Assembly: GCF_017811175.1 (NCBI RefSeq)
Contig: NZ_JACWIJ010000002.1
Span: 248,001 to 312,000, forward strand
Length of the DNA stretch: 64,000 nt
Source: Melaminivora jejuensis
Lineage (GTDB): Bacteria; Pseudomonadota; Gammaproteobacteria; Burkholderiales; Burkholderiaceae_C
Direction: 5' to 3'
A program made the position numbers and the translations under genes. Under the pieces are notes generated by a model, which made no database searches, was not told where the DNA came from, and saw nothing but the letters and a program-made list of their open reading frames with translations. Every line of letters starts with the position of its first letter. The first letter of the stretch is position 1. Below, piece after piece: positions 47,035-55,071 of the stretch.

Positions 47035-49188
47035 TCAGGCGCGGCCCAGCCGCTCGCTGGACAGGACGCGCGCCAGCCGCGCGTCCAGCGGCAGGGGTTC
47101 GCCGTGCAGGCGCGCGGCCAGCAGCTCGCCGCACAGCAGCGCCAGGGTCAGGCCACGTGCGCCCATGGCCGTGGACAGCCACAGGCCGGGTCGGGCGGCG
47201 GCATCGACCGGGCCGACCAGGGGCAGGCGATCGGGTGCGGCGCAGCGTACGGCGGCCCAGGTGTGGGTGCTGGGAGGCGGGGCCGCAGTGCTGCTGCTGG
47301 CCATCGCCCCCTCACCCCAGCCCTCTCCCCCACGGGGGAGAGGGGGCAAGAGTGCAGCGCCGGGCGGGGTTGCCGCTCCCTCTCCCGCGCGCGGGAGAGG
47401 GTTGGGCTGAGGGCGCAAATGCTCCGCCAGGCTGTGCCCCAGCGCCGGCAGCAGTTGCATCAGCCGCGCGGCGTTCTCGGCCCGTCCGGCGGCGATGTCC
47501 TCGGGGCTGGGCGGCAGTTCGCTGCAGTCGCGCTCGAAGGTCGAGCCCAGCACCCAGCCGGGCGCGCCAGCCGGGCCGATGGGCGCGCAGGGCACCAGGT
47601 TGCCGTGGCCGTTGACCGGCTGCGGTGGCCACGGTGCAGGCAGCGGTATCTCAGCGTGCAAGCCCCAGGCGATCTGCCCGCGCAGGGCCTGCAGCGGCAC
47701 AGGGGCATCAGCGACCGCACCACTGGCCGGGCCGGCGCAGACCACGGCCAGCTCGGCCTCGGCCAGCAGCTTGCCCTGTGCGTCGAGGGCGCGCCACAGG
47801 CCGCTGTCGCCACGCTCCAGCCGGGCAACGTCGGCATTGCCTTGCCAGGTAATGCCCGGCTGCTCCAGCAGGCGCTGCACCAGGCGCGGCGGGCGCACCC
47901 AGCCGCCGCGTGCGTGCCAGCAGGCGCTGGCGTCCCCGGACAGATGGCTGGCGCGCAGCTCGGCGGCGCTGGCCGGGCGGCTCCAGTCCAGGCCGGGGCT
48001 GTGCTCCTGGGCAGATGCGGCGGTTGATGCAGGGCTGTATTCCGGGGTAGGCGCAGCAGCTGATGCGAGTTTGTGCTCCGGGTTGAGTGCAGAAAGATGC
48101 CGCGTGCCACGCCCGGCGCTGCTCCCCCAGGCCAGGCGGATGGGCGCATCCACGCCGTGCTCCAGCACGCCGCCGTCGTCCCAGTCGCGGCCACGCGCAT
48201 CGGGCAGCAGCGTGGCCAGGGTCTGCAGCGTCAGCCGCACGCCGGCGCGCGACAGGCGCGACAGGAGGCTGTCGTCGGGCGAGACGTGCGAGGCAAACAG
48301 CCCCGCCGGCAGGCCCGAGGCACCGGCTGCCGGGGCGGGCGCGGCATCCAGCACGACAACCTGCCAGCCGCGCCGCGCCAGGCTGGCTGCCACGGCGGCG
48401 CCGGCCAGGCCGCCGCCCACTACCAGGCAGCGCGCCGGAGCAGCCGCCGCAGCAAGGGCCACGTCCGGCAGCGCCGGCGTGCCGGCGCGCGGCTCCCAGC
48501 GCGGATCGAAGCACGCCTGCAGCCGGTGGCGTTTGGGCGCCAGGCCGGGCAGCTTGTCCACGACGAAGCCGCACTGCGCCAGCCCCTCGCGCACGCTGCG
48601 CGCCACGCTCCAGGTGGCCAGCCGGGCGCCGCGCCGGCAGCAGCGCGCCACGGCCTTGAGCAGGTGCGCACTCCACATGTCCGGGTTGCGCGCCGGGTCG
48701 AAGCCGTCCAGATAGACCGCATCGGCCACCGGTTGCTGCTGGCGCAGCATGGCCTGGGCGTCGCCCACGTACAGCGTCAGCAGCACCCGCCCGCCCTCGA
48801 AGGCCAGGCGGTGTACGCCCGGCAGCAGGCCCCAGAACTGCGCGTGCAGCTGCTGTGCCAACTCATGCAGCTCGGGCGTGTGCGGCGCAGCGCGCAGCAG
48901 ATCATCAGCGGCCACCGGCCAGGCCTCGCAGGAGATGAAGTGCAGCAACTGCGGGCGCGCCGGGTCGGCCCGCCAAGTGGCCCAGGTGACCAGGAAGTTC
49001 AGCCCCATGCCAAAGCCCGTCTCCAGGATGCGCCACTGGCGCTGCTGCGCCCAAGCCTGCGGCAGGCCGCAGCCGGCGACAAACACCTGCTGCGCCTGTG
49101 CCACGCCGTCGCCCGCGCCCCGGTAGCGGTCGCCAAAGCGCGGACTCAGCGGCGTGCCGTCAGGCAGCCAGTCGATGGCCTCGGGCAT
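47035..49188 (-). CDS. mnmC: Bifunctional tRNA mnm5s2U34 methyltransferase / FAD oxidoreductase
   Basis: Completes mnm5s2U at the wobble position of tRNAs. The N-terminal MnmC2 (MnmD) methyltransferase has WRILETGFGMGLNFLVTWAT and DAVYLDGFDPARNPDMWSAH. The C-terminal MnmC1 FAD oxidase has CLVVGGGLAGAAVAASLARR. It is 717 aa. Two oddities: three imperfect 36-bp tandem repeats (47996-48101) encode a PEHKLASAAAPTPEYSPAST-type insert, and near the C-terminus two GC-hairpin repeats (47321-47344, 47378-47401) are translated in frame as NPLPRAGEGA and PPLPRGGEGWGEGA. Both insertions keep the frame, so the enzyme may still function. Confidence 0.92.
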   Translation of the reverse strand: MPEAIDWLPDGTPLSPRFGDRYRGAGDGVAQAQQVFVAGCGLPQAWAQQRQWRILETGFGMGLNFLVTWATWRADPARPQLLHFISCEAWPVAADDLLRAAPHTPELHELAQQLHAQFWGLLPGVHRLAFEGGRVLLTLYVGDAQAMLRQQQPVADAVYLDGFDPARNPDMWSAHLLKAVARCCRRGARLATWSVARSVREGLAQCGFVVDKLPGLAPKRHRLQACFDPRWEPRAGTPALPDVALAAAAAPARCLVVGGGLAGAAVAASLARRGWQVVVLDAAPAPAAGASGLPAGLFASHVSPDDSLLSRLSRAGVRLTLQTLATLLPDARGRDWDDGGVLEHGVDAPIRLAWGSSAGRGTRHLSALNPEHKLASAAAPTPEYSPASTAASAQEHSPGLDWSRPASAAELRASHLSGDASACWHARGGWVRPPRLVQRLLEQPGITWQGNADVARLERGDSGLWRALDAQGKLLAEAELAVVCAGPASGAVADAPVPLQALRGQIAWGLHAEIPLPAPWPPQPVNGHGNLVPCAPIGPAGAPGWVLGSTFERDCSELPPSPEDIAAGRAENAARLMQLLPALGHSLAEHLRPQPNPLPRAGEGAATPPGAALLPPLPRGGEGWGEGAMASSSTAAPPPSTHTWAAVRCAAPDRLPLVGPVDAAARPGLWLSTAMGARGLTLALLCGELLAARLHGEPLPLDARLARVLSSERLGRA
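47318..47404 (-). repeat. Two GC-rich hairpin repeats inside mnmC
   Basis: CCCTCTCCCCCACGGGGGAGAGGG without a break is an inverted repeat (47321-47344; arms CCCTCTCCCCC / GGGGGAGAGGG), and CCCTCTCCCGC / GCGGGAGAGGG is the second (47378-47401). Same motif as the hairpin half of the composite elements. Confidence 0.9.
47996..48101 (-). repeat. Three imperfect 36-bp tandem repeats inside mnmC
   Basis: Units begin GGGCTGTGCTCCTGGG (47996), GGGCTGTATTCCGGGG (48032) and AGTTTGTGCTCCGGGT (48068, shortened) and each contains a (T)GATGC- or GTGC-type 3' part. They encode 12-residue repeats in the linker of the FAD domain. Confidence 0.7.
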
Positions 49189-49194
49189 GGGTTT

Positions 49195-49860
49195 TCAGTC
49201 CCAGCGTTCCTGGTAGGAAAACACCGGCAGCCGCCAGTGCCAGCGGATGGCCGCCAGGCGCAGCGCCAGGCCGGCGCTGAAGCACACGGCAATGCTCCAG
49301 TCCTGCCCGACCTCGGCGGCGCGCAGCGCCAGGAACATCAGGCACACGGCCAGCGAGACACTGGCGTACAGCTCGCGGCGAAACACCACCGGCACCTGGT
49401 TGCACAGCACGTCGCGCACGATGCCGCCGCTGATGCCGGTGATCATGCCGCTCATCACCACCACCACCGTGGGGTAGCCCAGCTCCAGCGCCACGCTGCA
49501 GCCGATCAGCGAAAACGCGATCAGGCCCAGCGCATCCAGCCACAGAAAGACCAGCTTGAGGTGGATCATGAAGCGCGCCACCAGCGTGGTCAGCAGGCCG
49601 GCGCCCAGCACCAGATAGACATACTCGGGGTGCTGCGTCCAGCCCAGCGGGTAGTGGCCCAGCACCATGTCGCGGATGGTGCCCCCGCCCAGGGCGGTGA
49701 CGAAGGCGATGACCGAGACGCCGAAGATGTCCATGTTGCGCCGCCCGGCGGCAAGCGCCCCCGACATGGCCTCCGCCGTGATGGCTACCAGGTAGATGAC
49801 CAGGATGAAGCTGATCTGCGAGGCCTGGAACGACTCCAGCAGGGAAACGGAAGGCAGCAC
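49195..49860 (-). CDS. Trimeric intracellular cation channel (TRIC/YadS, UPF0126) family protein
   Basis: 221-aa membrane protein with about seven helices. The internal duplication typical of the family is visible: GVSVIAFVTALGGGTIRDMV and MSGMITGISGGIVRDVL, each with a Gly-rich kink and RD motif. Bacterial homologues form potassium-permeable trimers. The GTG at 49860 gives a short leader (VLPSVSLLESFQ) before the first helix. The frame is open far upstream but contains unrelated sequence. It ends 6 bp before mnmC on the same strand. Confidence 0.88.
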   Translation of the reverse strand: MLPSVSLLESFQASQISFILVIYLVAITAEAMSGALAAGRRNMDIFGVSVIAFVTALGGGTIRDMVLGHYPLGWTQHPEYVYLVLGAGLLTTLVARFMIHLKLVFLWLDALGLIAFSLIGCSVALELGYPTVVVVMSGMITGISGGIVRDVLCNQVPVVFRRELYASVSLAVCLMFLALRAAEVGQDWSIAVCFSAGLALRLAAIRWHWRLPVFSYQERWD

Positions 49861-49886
49861 GGTGGGCCTTGGGCGAGGGGAGGGCG

Positions 49887-49909
49887 AAAAAAAGAGCGCT
49901 GCAGCGCTC
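49887..49909 (-). terminator. Rho-independent terminator after yggX
   Basis: On the minus strand GAGCGCT-GC-AGCGCTC followed by seven T. It lies between yggX and the TRIC-type gene. Confidence 0.85.
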
Positions 49910-49927
49910 GGGGCGGGGATTTCCTGC

Positions 49928-49962
49928 GCTGGGCGTTGGGCGCAAAACGCCCAACGCCCAGC
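49928..49962. repeat. Long perfect inverted repeat next to yggX
   Basis: GCTGGGCGTTGGGCG-CAAAA-CGCCCAACGCCCAGC, a 15-bp perfect stem, starts 5 bp after the yggX stop. It may act with the T-rich hairpin 20 bp further as a double terminator. Confidence 0.9.
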
Positions 49963-49967
49963 GTACC

Positions 49968-50240
49968 TCAGGCGCTGGGCGGCACGTAGCCGGCGGCCGC
50001 GTCGGCGCCGCTGCCGAAGAAGTGCGCCTCCATCTGCCGCGCCAGGTACTGGCGGGCGCGCGCATCGGCCAGGTTCAGGCGGTTCTCGTTGACCAGCATG
50101 GTCTGGTGCTTGAGCCAGTCGCCCCAGGCCTGCTTGCTGACGTTGTCGAAAATGCGCTTGCCCAGCTCGCCGGGGTAGGGCGCAAAGGCCAGGCCCTCGG
50201 CTTCCTGGCCAAGCTTGATGCAGTGGACGGTACGTGTCAT
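49968..50240 (-). CDS. yggX: Probable Fe(2+)-trafficking protein
   Basis: 90-aa YggX-family protein, associated with protection of iron-sulfur clusters from oxidative damage. Starts [20 protein letters not shown] (conserved Cys7) and continues [22 protein letters not shown] (split for length), [20 protein letters not shown], typical throughout. AGGAAG Shine-Dalgarno. It is divergent from the sulfate-binding-protein gene. Confidence 0.96.
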   Translation of the reverse strand: MTRTVHCIKLGQEAEGLAFAPYPGELGKRIFDNVSKQAWGDWLKHQTMLVNENRLNLADARARQYLARQMEAHFFGSGADAAAGYVPPSA

Positions 50241-50281
50241 GGGGAATCTTCCTTTGGGGGTGTGTTTCAGTTGTTTTGTAA

Positions 50282-50330
50282 TAAAGAACTGAAATCTTAT
50301 TGGTTCCAAGATATGCGGGGTGGCTTCCAG
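50282..50330 (+). promoter_or_regulatory. Candidate cys-type promoter of the sulfate-binding protein gene
   Basis: AT-rich stretch with AATCTTATTGGTTCCAAG followed by ATATGC. The TTGGTT-xx-AAG core also appears upstream of cysI. A shared sulfur-starvation activator (CysB type) is a reasonable inference. Confidence 0.4.
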
Positions 50331-50367
50331 AATGCGCTGCATCCCACCAACAGCCTGGAACACACCC

Positions 50368-51402
50368 GTGAAAAATCGCCGCCACTTTATCAATTTTCCT
50401 CTGACCGCTGTCCTTGCCGCCACGCTCGGCGCGGTCATTGCGCTGCCGGCGCAGGCCCAGCCGGCGCAGTTCCTGAACGTGTCCTACGACCCCACACGCG
50501 AGCTGTACGCCGAATACAACCAGGCGTTCGCCCGCCACTGGAAGGCCAAGACCGGGCAGGAAGTGCAGTTCAGGCAGTCGCACGGCGGCTCGGGCAAGCA
50601 GGCGCGCTCGATCATCGACGGCATCGACGCCGACGTGGCCACGCTGGCGCTGGGCGGCGACGTGGACGCGCTGGCCCGCCACGGCCTGCTGGCCGCCGAC
50701 TGGCAAAAGCGCCTGCCGCACAACTCGGCGCCCTACACCTCGACCATCGTGTTCCTGGTCAGGAAGGGCAACCCCAAGGGCCTGAAGGACTGGGACGACC
50801 TGGCTCGGCCCGGGGTGCAGGTCATCACCCCCAACCCCAAGACCAGCGGCGGCGCGCGCTGGAACTACCTGGCGGCGTGGGAGTTCGCCAGGCGCAAGTA
50901 CAGCGGCCAAAACGGTGGTGATAGCCAGGCCAAGGACTTCGTGGCCAAGCTCTACAAGAACGTGCCCGTGCTCGACACCGGCGCGCGTGGCTCCACCATC
51001 ACCTTCGTACAGCGCGGCGTGGGCGACGTGCTGCTGGCCTGGGAGAACGAGGCCTTCCTGGCACGGAAGGAGTTCGGCAAGGACAAGTTCGAGATCGTCG
51101 TGCCCTCGCTGTCCATCCTGGCCGAGCCCACGGTGGCCGTGGTGGACAAGGTGGTGGACAAGAAGGGCACGCGCGCCCTGGCCGAGGAATACCTCAAGCA
51201 CCTGTATTCCGACGAGGGCCAGGAGATCGCCGGCAAGAACTACTACCGCCCCACGAGCGAGAAGGCCCGCGCCAAGTTCGATGCGCAGTTCCCCAAGCTC
51301 ACGCTGGTGACCGTCGACCAGGCCTTCGGCGGCTGGGCCAAGGCGAACAAGGAGCACTTCGCCGACGGCGCCAGCTTCGACCAGATCTACGCCGGGCGCT
51401 AG
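50368..51402 (+). CDS. sbp: Sulfate ABC transporter substrate-binding protein
   Basis: Periplasmic sulfate receptor of 344 aa. The GTG at 50368 gives a signal peptide ([20 protein letters not shown], then [15 protein letters not shown]). The mature part is typical: [60 protein letters not shown] and [19 protein letters not shown]. The permease and ATPase genes (cysT, cysW, cysA) that usually follow are absent; 255 bp of non-coding sequence and an IS element come next. An in-frame start at 50320 is possible but would spoil the signal peptide. Confidence 0.95.
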   Translation: MKNRRHFINFPLTAVLAATLGAVIALPAQAQPAQFLNVSYDPTRELYAEYNQAFARHWKAKTGQEVQFRQSHGGSGKQARSIIDGIDADVATLALGGDVDALARHGLLAADWQKRLPHNSAPYTSTIVFLVRKGNPKGLKDWDDLARPGVQVITPNPKTSGGARWNYLAAWEFARRKYSGQNGGDSQAKDFVAKLYKNVPVLDTGARGSTITFVQRGVGDVLLAWENEAFLARKEFGKDKFEIVVPSLSILAEPTVAVVDKVVDKKGTRALAEEYLKHLYSDEGQEIAGKNYYRPTSEKARAKFDAQFPKLTLVTVDQAFGGWAKANKEHFADGASFDQIYAGR

Positions 51403-51657
51403 AAATTTCAGGCAAAGAATGCTTCCAGCGCCTGCAGTGCTTGCGTGGCCTTCGATGCCGAGCGCGACCGGCACCCGCGCGCCATCGGTGTGGGCCACCT
51501 GCTCCAGGTTTACCTCACGCGCCTGGGCCTGCGCTGCGGCGCGTGCCGGGCAGTACGCATGAACTAAGCGTGTGTTCGTGCGTTGGCTGTGCAGGCGGCA
51601 CTCCCCCCGATGGAACGCCGGACAAGGAATGCATTGCTTGACATCCTCCCCTCCCTA
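51403..51657. other. Degenerate region between sbp and the IS element
   Basis: 255 bp with no intact gene. The first 45 bp look like a weathered ATAGCT repeat (TTTCAGGCAAAG, TTCCAGCGCC). On the minus strand a stretch (EVNLEQVAHTDGARVPVALG, then IEGHAS) reads like the tail of a lost protein I cannot identify. TA at 51656-51657 is the IS target duplication. Confidence 0.4.
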
Positions 51658-52505
51658 AGAACGTGTTTACGATCTTCCCCTGATCCGACAATAGGTGGGT
51701 GAAGAGAAAGAAATACGCCAGCGACATCAGCCCCGAGCAGTTTGCCGAGATCGAGCCGCTGCTGCGCAGCGTGCGCAAGGCGACCAAGCCGACGACAGTG
51801 GACTTGTACGAGGTGTTGTGCGCGGTGCTGTATCTACTGCGCACCGGCTGCCAGTGGAGGTTCCTGCCCCCGAGTTTTCCAAATGGACGACGGTCTATGC
51901 CTACTGGCGCAAGTGGAGCGAGCCCGACCAGCACGGAGTGAGCGTGCTGCAGCGGGCACTTAAAAAATCAGGTTGGCGCGGCCCGCGAGAAACTGGGGCG
52001 CAACGCCTGCAGCACGTTCTTGATCGTGGACGCGCAGAGCGTGAAGAACGCTGATACGGCGGGCTTCAAAGGCTATGACGCAGGCAAGAAGGTCTCGGGC
52101 ATCAAGCGCCATATTGCGGTGGATACGTTGGGACTGCCGCATGCGGTGGCTGTCACCACAGCGGACGTCACAGACCGCAAGGGTGCATTGCAGGCATTCA
52201 AGCGCTGCAAGAGCAGGCTGAGCAAAGTGGCAAATGTGCTGACCGACAGCGGCTACACGGGCGAGCCCTTTGCGCAGGGGGTGCGAGAGATTGTGGGCGA
52301 GCACGTCACAGTGCAGGTTGCCAAGAGGAGCGAATTGCACACCTTCAAGCTCATGCCCCAGCGCTGGGTGGTCGAGCGCAGCTTCGCGTGGTTGGAGAAG
52401 AACAGGAGGTTGTGGAAGAACTGCGAGCGCTGGCTCAACACCAGCTTGCAGTTCGTCCATCTCGCTTTCCTGGTGCTTCTACTACGGAGATCGTAAACAC
52501 GCTCT
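51658..52505 (+). mobile_element. IS5-family (IS427-like) insertion sequence, 848 bp
   Basis: Terminal inverted repeats AGAACGTGTTTACGATCT (left) and, read inward from the right end, AGAGCGTGTTTACGATCT match at all but one of 18 positions. The element is flanked by a TA on each side (51656-51657 and 52506-52507), the usual target duplication of this group. One transposase gene fills the interior but is broken by two indels. Confidence 0.9.
51699..52496 (+). pseudogene. IS5-family DDE transposase, broken by two single-base indels
   Basis: Reads [20 protein letters not shown], then [13 protein letters not shown] in frame one. After a C5 run (51867-51871) homology moves to another frame: [20 protein letters not shown]. 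After an A6 run (51962-51967) it returns: KNQVGAAREKLGRNACSTFL, IVDAQSVKNADTAGFKGYDA (DDE Asp), TDSGYTGEPF (second Asp) and QRWVVERSFAWLEKNRRLWK (Glu). One C too few and one A too many explain the changes. The A6 site could instead be a programmed frameshift as in other IS427-group elements, but the shift needed is +1, not the usual -1. Confidence 0.85.
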
Positions 52506-52614
52506 TACGACGCATCGGATAAGAAAAGCCACCGCAAGGTGGCTGTTGTTCATCATGGACGGTGCCAGCCTGCCGCCTGGGCCCAGGGCCCGGGCACGAA
52601 GCATGGCGCACGGA

Positions 52615-53085
52615 TCACATCGCCGCAGCGCGTGCCGCGGCCGCCTTGGCCTTGGCTTCGTCGGCCTTCTTTTGCAACTCGGCGGCATCGTGCTCGGCAG
52701 CCAGCGCCTCCTGTTTCTTCGCTTCCTTGGCGGCAGCTTCCTTGTCGTCATTGCCGGACAGGCTGCTCGCGATGGCATTGCCGGCCACGGCGCCGACCGC
52801 CGCTGCGCCCATGGTGCCGATCAGGCCCGGGCCGCGCGATGCGGCGCCAGGGGCTGCGACGGGAGCCGCTGCGGCTGGGGTCGCGGCCGGGGCCGGGGCT
52901 GCCGCCGGTGTTGCGGGCGTTGCCGCGCGGGGTGCGGCTGGCGCTGTGGGGGCCCCGGGGGCCTTGGCCGTGCGCGTAGCGCTCAGCCCCTTGCCCATGC
53001 GCTTGGCCTGCGCCATCGATGGAGCGAGCAGGGCTGCAGCAATCACAGCGGCAACGGCGGCAGTGGTGCGAAAAGAAAAGCTCAC
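52615..53085 (-). CDS. Exported Ala/Pro-rich hypothetical protein
   Basis: 156 aa. The GTG at 53085 (AAGGA Shine-Dalgarno) leads a signal peptide (SFSFRTTAAVAAVIAAALLA, cut after PSMAQA). Then AKRMGKGLS, which resembles the start of mature Tim44-like exported proteins, a long Ala/Pro/Thr low-complexity region, a Gly-rich helix (GTMGAAAVGAVAGNAIASSL) that could insert in a membrane, and a charged Ala/Lys/Glu coiled-coil tail (EAAAKEAKKQEALAAEHDAA). There is no Tim44 domain. Function unknown. Confidence 0.7.
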   Translation of the reverse strand: MSFSFRTTAAVAAVIAAALLAPSMAQAKRMGKGLSATRTAKAPGAPTAPAAPRAATPATPAAAPAPAATPAAAAPVAAPGAASRGPGLIGTMGAAAVGAVAGNAIASSLSGNDDKEAAAKEAKKQEALAAEHDAAELQKKADEAKAKAAAARAAAM

Positions 53086-53491
53086 AGATTCATCCTTCCA
53101 ATCAAGAACGTTGCAAAACCGAGTTTCCCCATCAGGACGTTGGCGACCTTGGGGATTCACGCGATACATGGGGGAGTGCTGAGCCATTCCAAGTCCCCCA
53201 GGGCGAGCCAGTGAGCGGCGCGTACGCCTGCATGGCGATTGAATGGGGCGATGGACATGAATGAAATTGCCATCCAGTGCTTTCCAGACAAGCGCTTTTA
53301 GCTATTAAAATAGTAGCAAAAGGCCGGCCTGGAACCATGCGTCCGATTGTGTCCCCTGGGCGGCCAGGACGAAATCACAGCCGAAATGCGCCCGCATGGC
53401 TCCGGGCGGAGCGCCGGGGACTTCGCGCGGATGACGGGCGCGGTGTGCCCATGCCGGCGTGCAGGCGGCCATCGTTCACAAGGCCTGAACG
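53086..53491. other. 406-bp intergenic region with one weathered ATAGCT repeat
   Basis: No convincing gene on either strand. The only recognisable feature is an ATAGCT-type copy at 53283-53318 (minus strand: TTTTAATAGCTAAAAGCGCT, TGTCTGG). The rest is GC-rich sequence with scattered short frames that lack ribosome binding sites or family resemblance. Confidence 0.6.
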
Positions 53492-53998
53492 CTAGAAGAC
53501 GCCCAGCGCTAGCCCGCTGGCCAACGCCTGGCCCAGCGCGCGGCACTGCTGCAGCTCGGCGGCGGCGATGGTCTTGGGCGCGGCGATGGCCTCGGGCGTC
53601 TGCGCGTGCGTGCAGACGATCAGCGGCTCGGCCACGCTCCTGAGCCGCCAGCCGGTGGCGATGCGCGCGATCTGGCGCGCCGCGCCCGTGCCGTCGCTGC
53701 CGGCGCAGACCAGGCTGGCGCAGGGCCGGCCCTCGATGCGCCCCAACACCGGGTAGTAGCAGCGGTCGAAGAAGTCCTTGAGCTGCCCGCTCATGGCCGC
53801 CAAGTTCTCGGGCGTGCAAAACACATAGCCGTCGGCGGCCAGCACGTCCTGCGGCCCGGCCGCGCTGGCGTGCAGCAGGCGCGCGTCGCAACCGGCCTCG
53901 CTGGCCGCGCCGGCGCGCGCCGCCTCGGCCATCTGGCGCGTGCCGCCGGTCTGGCTGTGCCAGACGATCAGCAGGGTCTTGCGCTGCGGTTGCGTCAT
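53492..53998 (-). CDS. Flavodoxin-like NAD(P)H-dependent oxidoreductase
   Basis: 168-aa flavoprotein. FMN-phosphate loop TLLIVWHSQTGGTRQMAEAA, second loop DGYVFCTPENLAAMSGQLKD FFDRCYY (split for length), and the third SLVCAGSDGTGAARQIARIA. This matches the NAD(P)H-dependent FMN reductase / flavodoxin family. Role unknown. It lies 16 bp downstream of a CopD-like gene on the same strand, so the two may be co-expressed. Confidence 0.88.
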   Translation of the reverse strand: MTQPQRKTLLIVWHSQTGGTRQMAEAARAGAASEAGCDARLLHASAAGPQDVLAADGYVFCTPENLAAMSGQLKDFFDRCYYPVLGRIEGRPCASLVCAGSDGTGAARQIARIATGWRLRSVAEPLIVCTHAQTPEAIAAPKTIAAAELQQCRALGQALASGLALGVF

Positions 53999-54014
53999 GG
54001 CCCTGGCCCTGGCC

Positions 54015-54467
54015 TCACCACAGCAGCACGGCCACGACGATGGCCGTGCCCAGCAGCAAGTTGATGCCGACTATCGCCCGGATGCGCGCCAGCGCCGCGC
54101 CGCCCGCCGTCCAGTCGCCCGCTGCTACGGCGCTGTCCAGGCGCGACAGCAGCGACAGGTACAGATAGGCGTAGAGGGCCATCATCAAGATGCCCACGCC
54201 GGACATGAAAGTCCAGTCCCACGGCATGGCAAAGCCCCCGCCCATGCTGACCATGCCGATCATGGCCAGGCCCGTGGTCAGCACTATCACCACCGCCGCG
54301 CCCACGGCGGCCAGAAAGCGCTGCAGCACGCCGTGCAGCAGCGGCACGCGCTGGGCAGGTTCGAGTGCCTGCGCTGCCGGGCGCAAGAAAAAATGCGCGA
54401 ACACCATGCCGCCCACCCAGACGATGATGGACAGCAGGTGCAGCAGTTTCAGGGCGTTGTAGAGCAT
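54015..54467 (-). CDS. CopD-family integral membrane protein
   Basis: 150 aa with four transmembrane helices: YNALKLLHLLSIIVWVGGMV, FLAAVGAAVVIVLTTGLAMI, FMSGVGILMMALYAYLYLSL and IVGINLLLGTAIVVAVLLW. The early HLLSIIVWVGGMVFAHF histidine/tryptophan pattern is typical of the CopD/DUF2269-type small membrane proteins, which may bind heme or copper. No copper-resistance genes are nearby. Confidence 0.85.
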   Translation of the reverse strand: MLYNALKLLHLLSIIVWVGGMVFAHFFLRPAAQALEPAQRVPLLHGVLQRFLAAVGAAVVIVLTTGLAMIGMVSMGGGFAMPWDWTFMSGVGILMMALYAYLYLSLLSRLDSAVAAGDWTAGGAALARIRAIVGINLLLGTAIVVAVLLW

Positions 54468-54581
54468 GGCCGGAAAAGGTGGTGGACGAAATTGGCGCGC
54501 ATTGTGCCCACGCTGGCAGTGTCCTCAGGGTTGGTGCGTTTAGGGTGTTGCGTCCTCCTGTGCTGCTGGCGCTGCCTGGCC

Positions 54582-54612
54582 TTGACCTTGAAGCGCAGTT
54601 CAAGGTTAACGT
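54582..54612 (+). promoter_or_regulatory. MerR-type promoter/operator
   Basis: TTGACC (-35, 54582-54587) and TAACGT (-10, 54607-54612) are separated by 19 bp, and the spacer holds the inverted repeat CCTTGAA-GCGCAG-TTCAAGG (54586-54605). The long spacer with a central dyad is the signature of MerR/SoxR-family controlled promoters. It points at the pseudogene that starts at 54640. No MerR-family gene is present in the window. Confidence 0.7.
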
Positions 54613-54639
54613 GCGGCAATCAGGACATCGCCCTAGACC

Positions 54640-55071
54640 ATGGCCCGCAGCATCCTCCACGTAGTCACCAACGTGGCTCATTACACCGACCCCGCCGAGC
54701 CGAGCTTCACCAATGCGCTGGTCATCGACGCGCTCCGAAGCGGCAAGAAGCCCCGGGTGCCAGTACGTGACGACACGCTGCGTACGCTGATCTGGACGCA
54801 ATGCGCCTGAGCCTATGGCCAGACCTGGCACCTGCCTTGCTGCGACGCCTATACGGTCATTGGCAAGTGGGCCTTGGTCGCCGCCGGCCTGTTTTCCCGG
54901 GAGGTGCGCGAGTTACGTGAACTGCTGCCCCGCTACGGGCACGACAACCTGTTCGACTCCACCAGATTCAAGCGCCGGTTTCCCCAATTCCAGGTGACCA
55001 CCTATCGGGAAGGGCTCGATCTGATCTGCCTTTCAGCTTTCAGGCTAACCGCGCGCGTGGGTCATTGGTAG
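54640..55071 (+). pseudogene. Chimeric remnant: DJ-1/PfpI-type start joined to an NAD(P)-dependent epimerase fragment
   Basis: The first 20 codons (MARSILHVVTNVAHYTDPAE) match the start of DJ-1/PfpI-type amidotransferase-like proteins. Codons 21-56 (SFTNALVIDALRSGKKPRVP, VRDDTLRTLIWTQ) read like the middle of a sugar/NAD epimerase. An in-frame TGA (54808-54810) follows, and the same frame continues AYGQTWHLPCCDAYTVIGKW, AAGLFSREVRELRELLPRYG and HDNLFDSTRFKRRFPQFQVT, the epimerase C-terminus. At least two internal deletions are needed to derive it from intact parents. A MerR-type promoter precedes it. Confidence 0.75.

Noticed and set aside
51962..51967. A6 run in the transposase as a classical programmed -1 frameshift
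   Set aside because: The change of frame needed here is +1, and a second frame change occurs at a C5 run; indels or base-call errors explain both more simply, though programmed shifting is not excluded.
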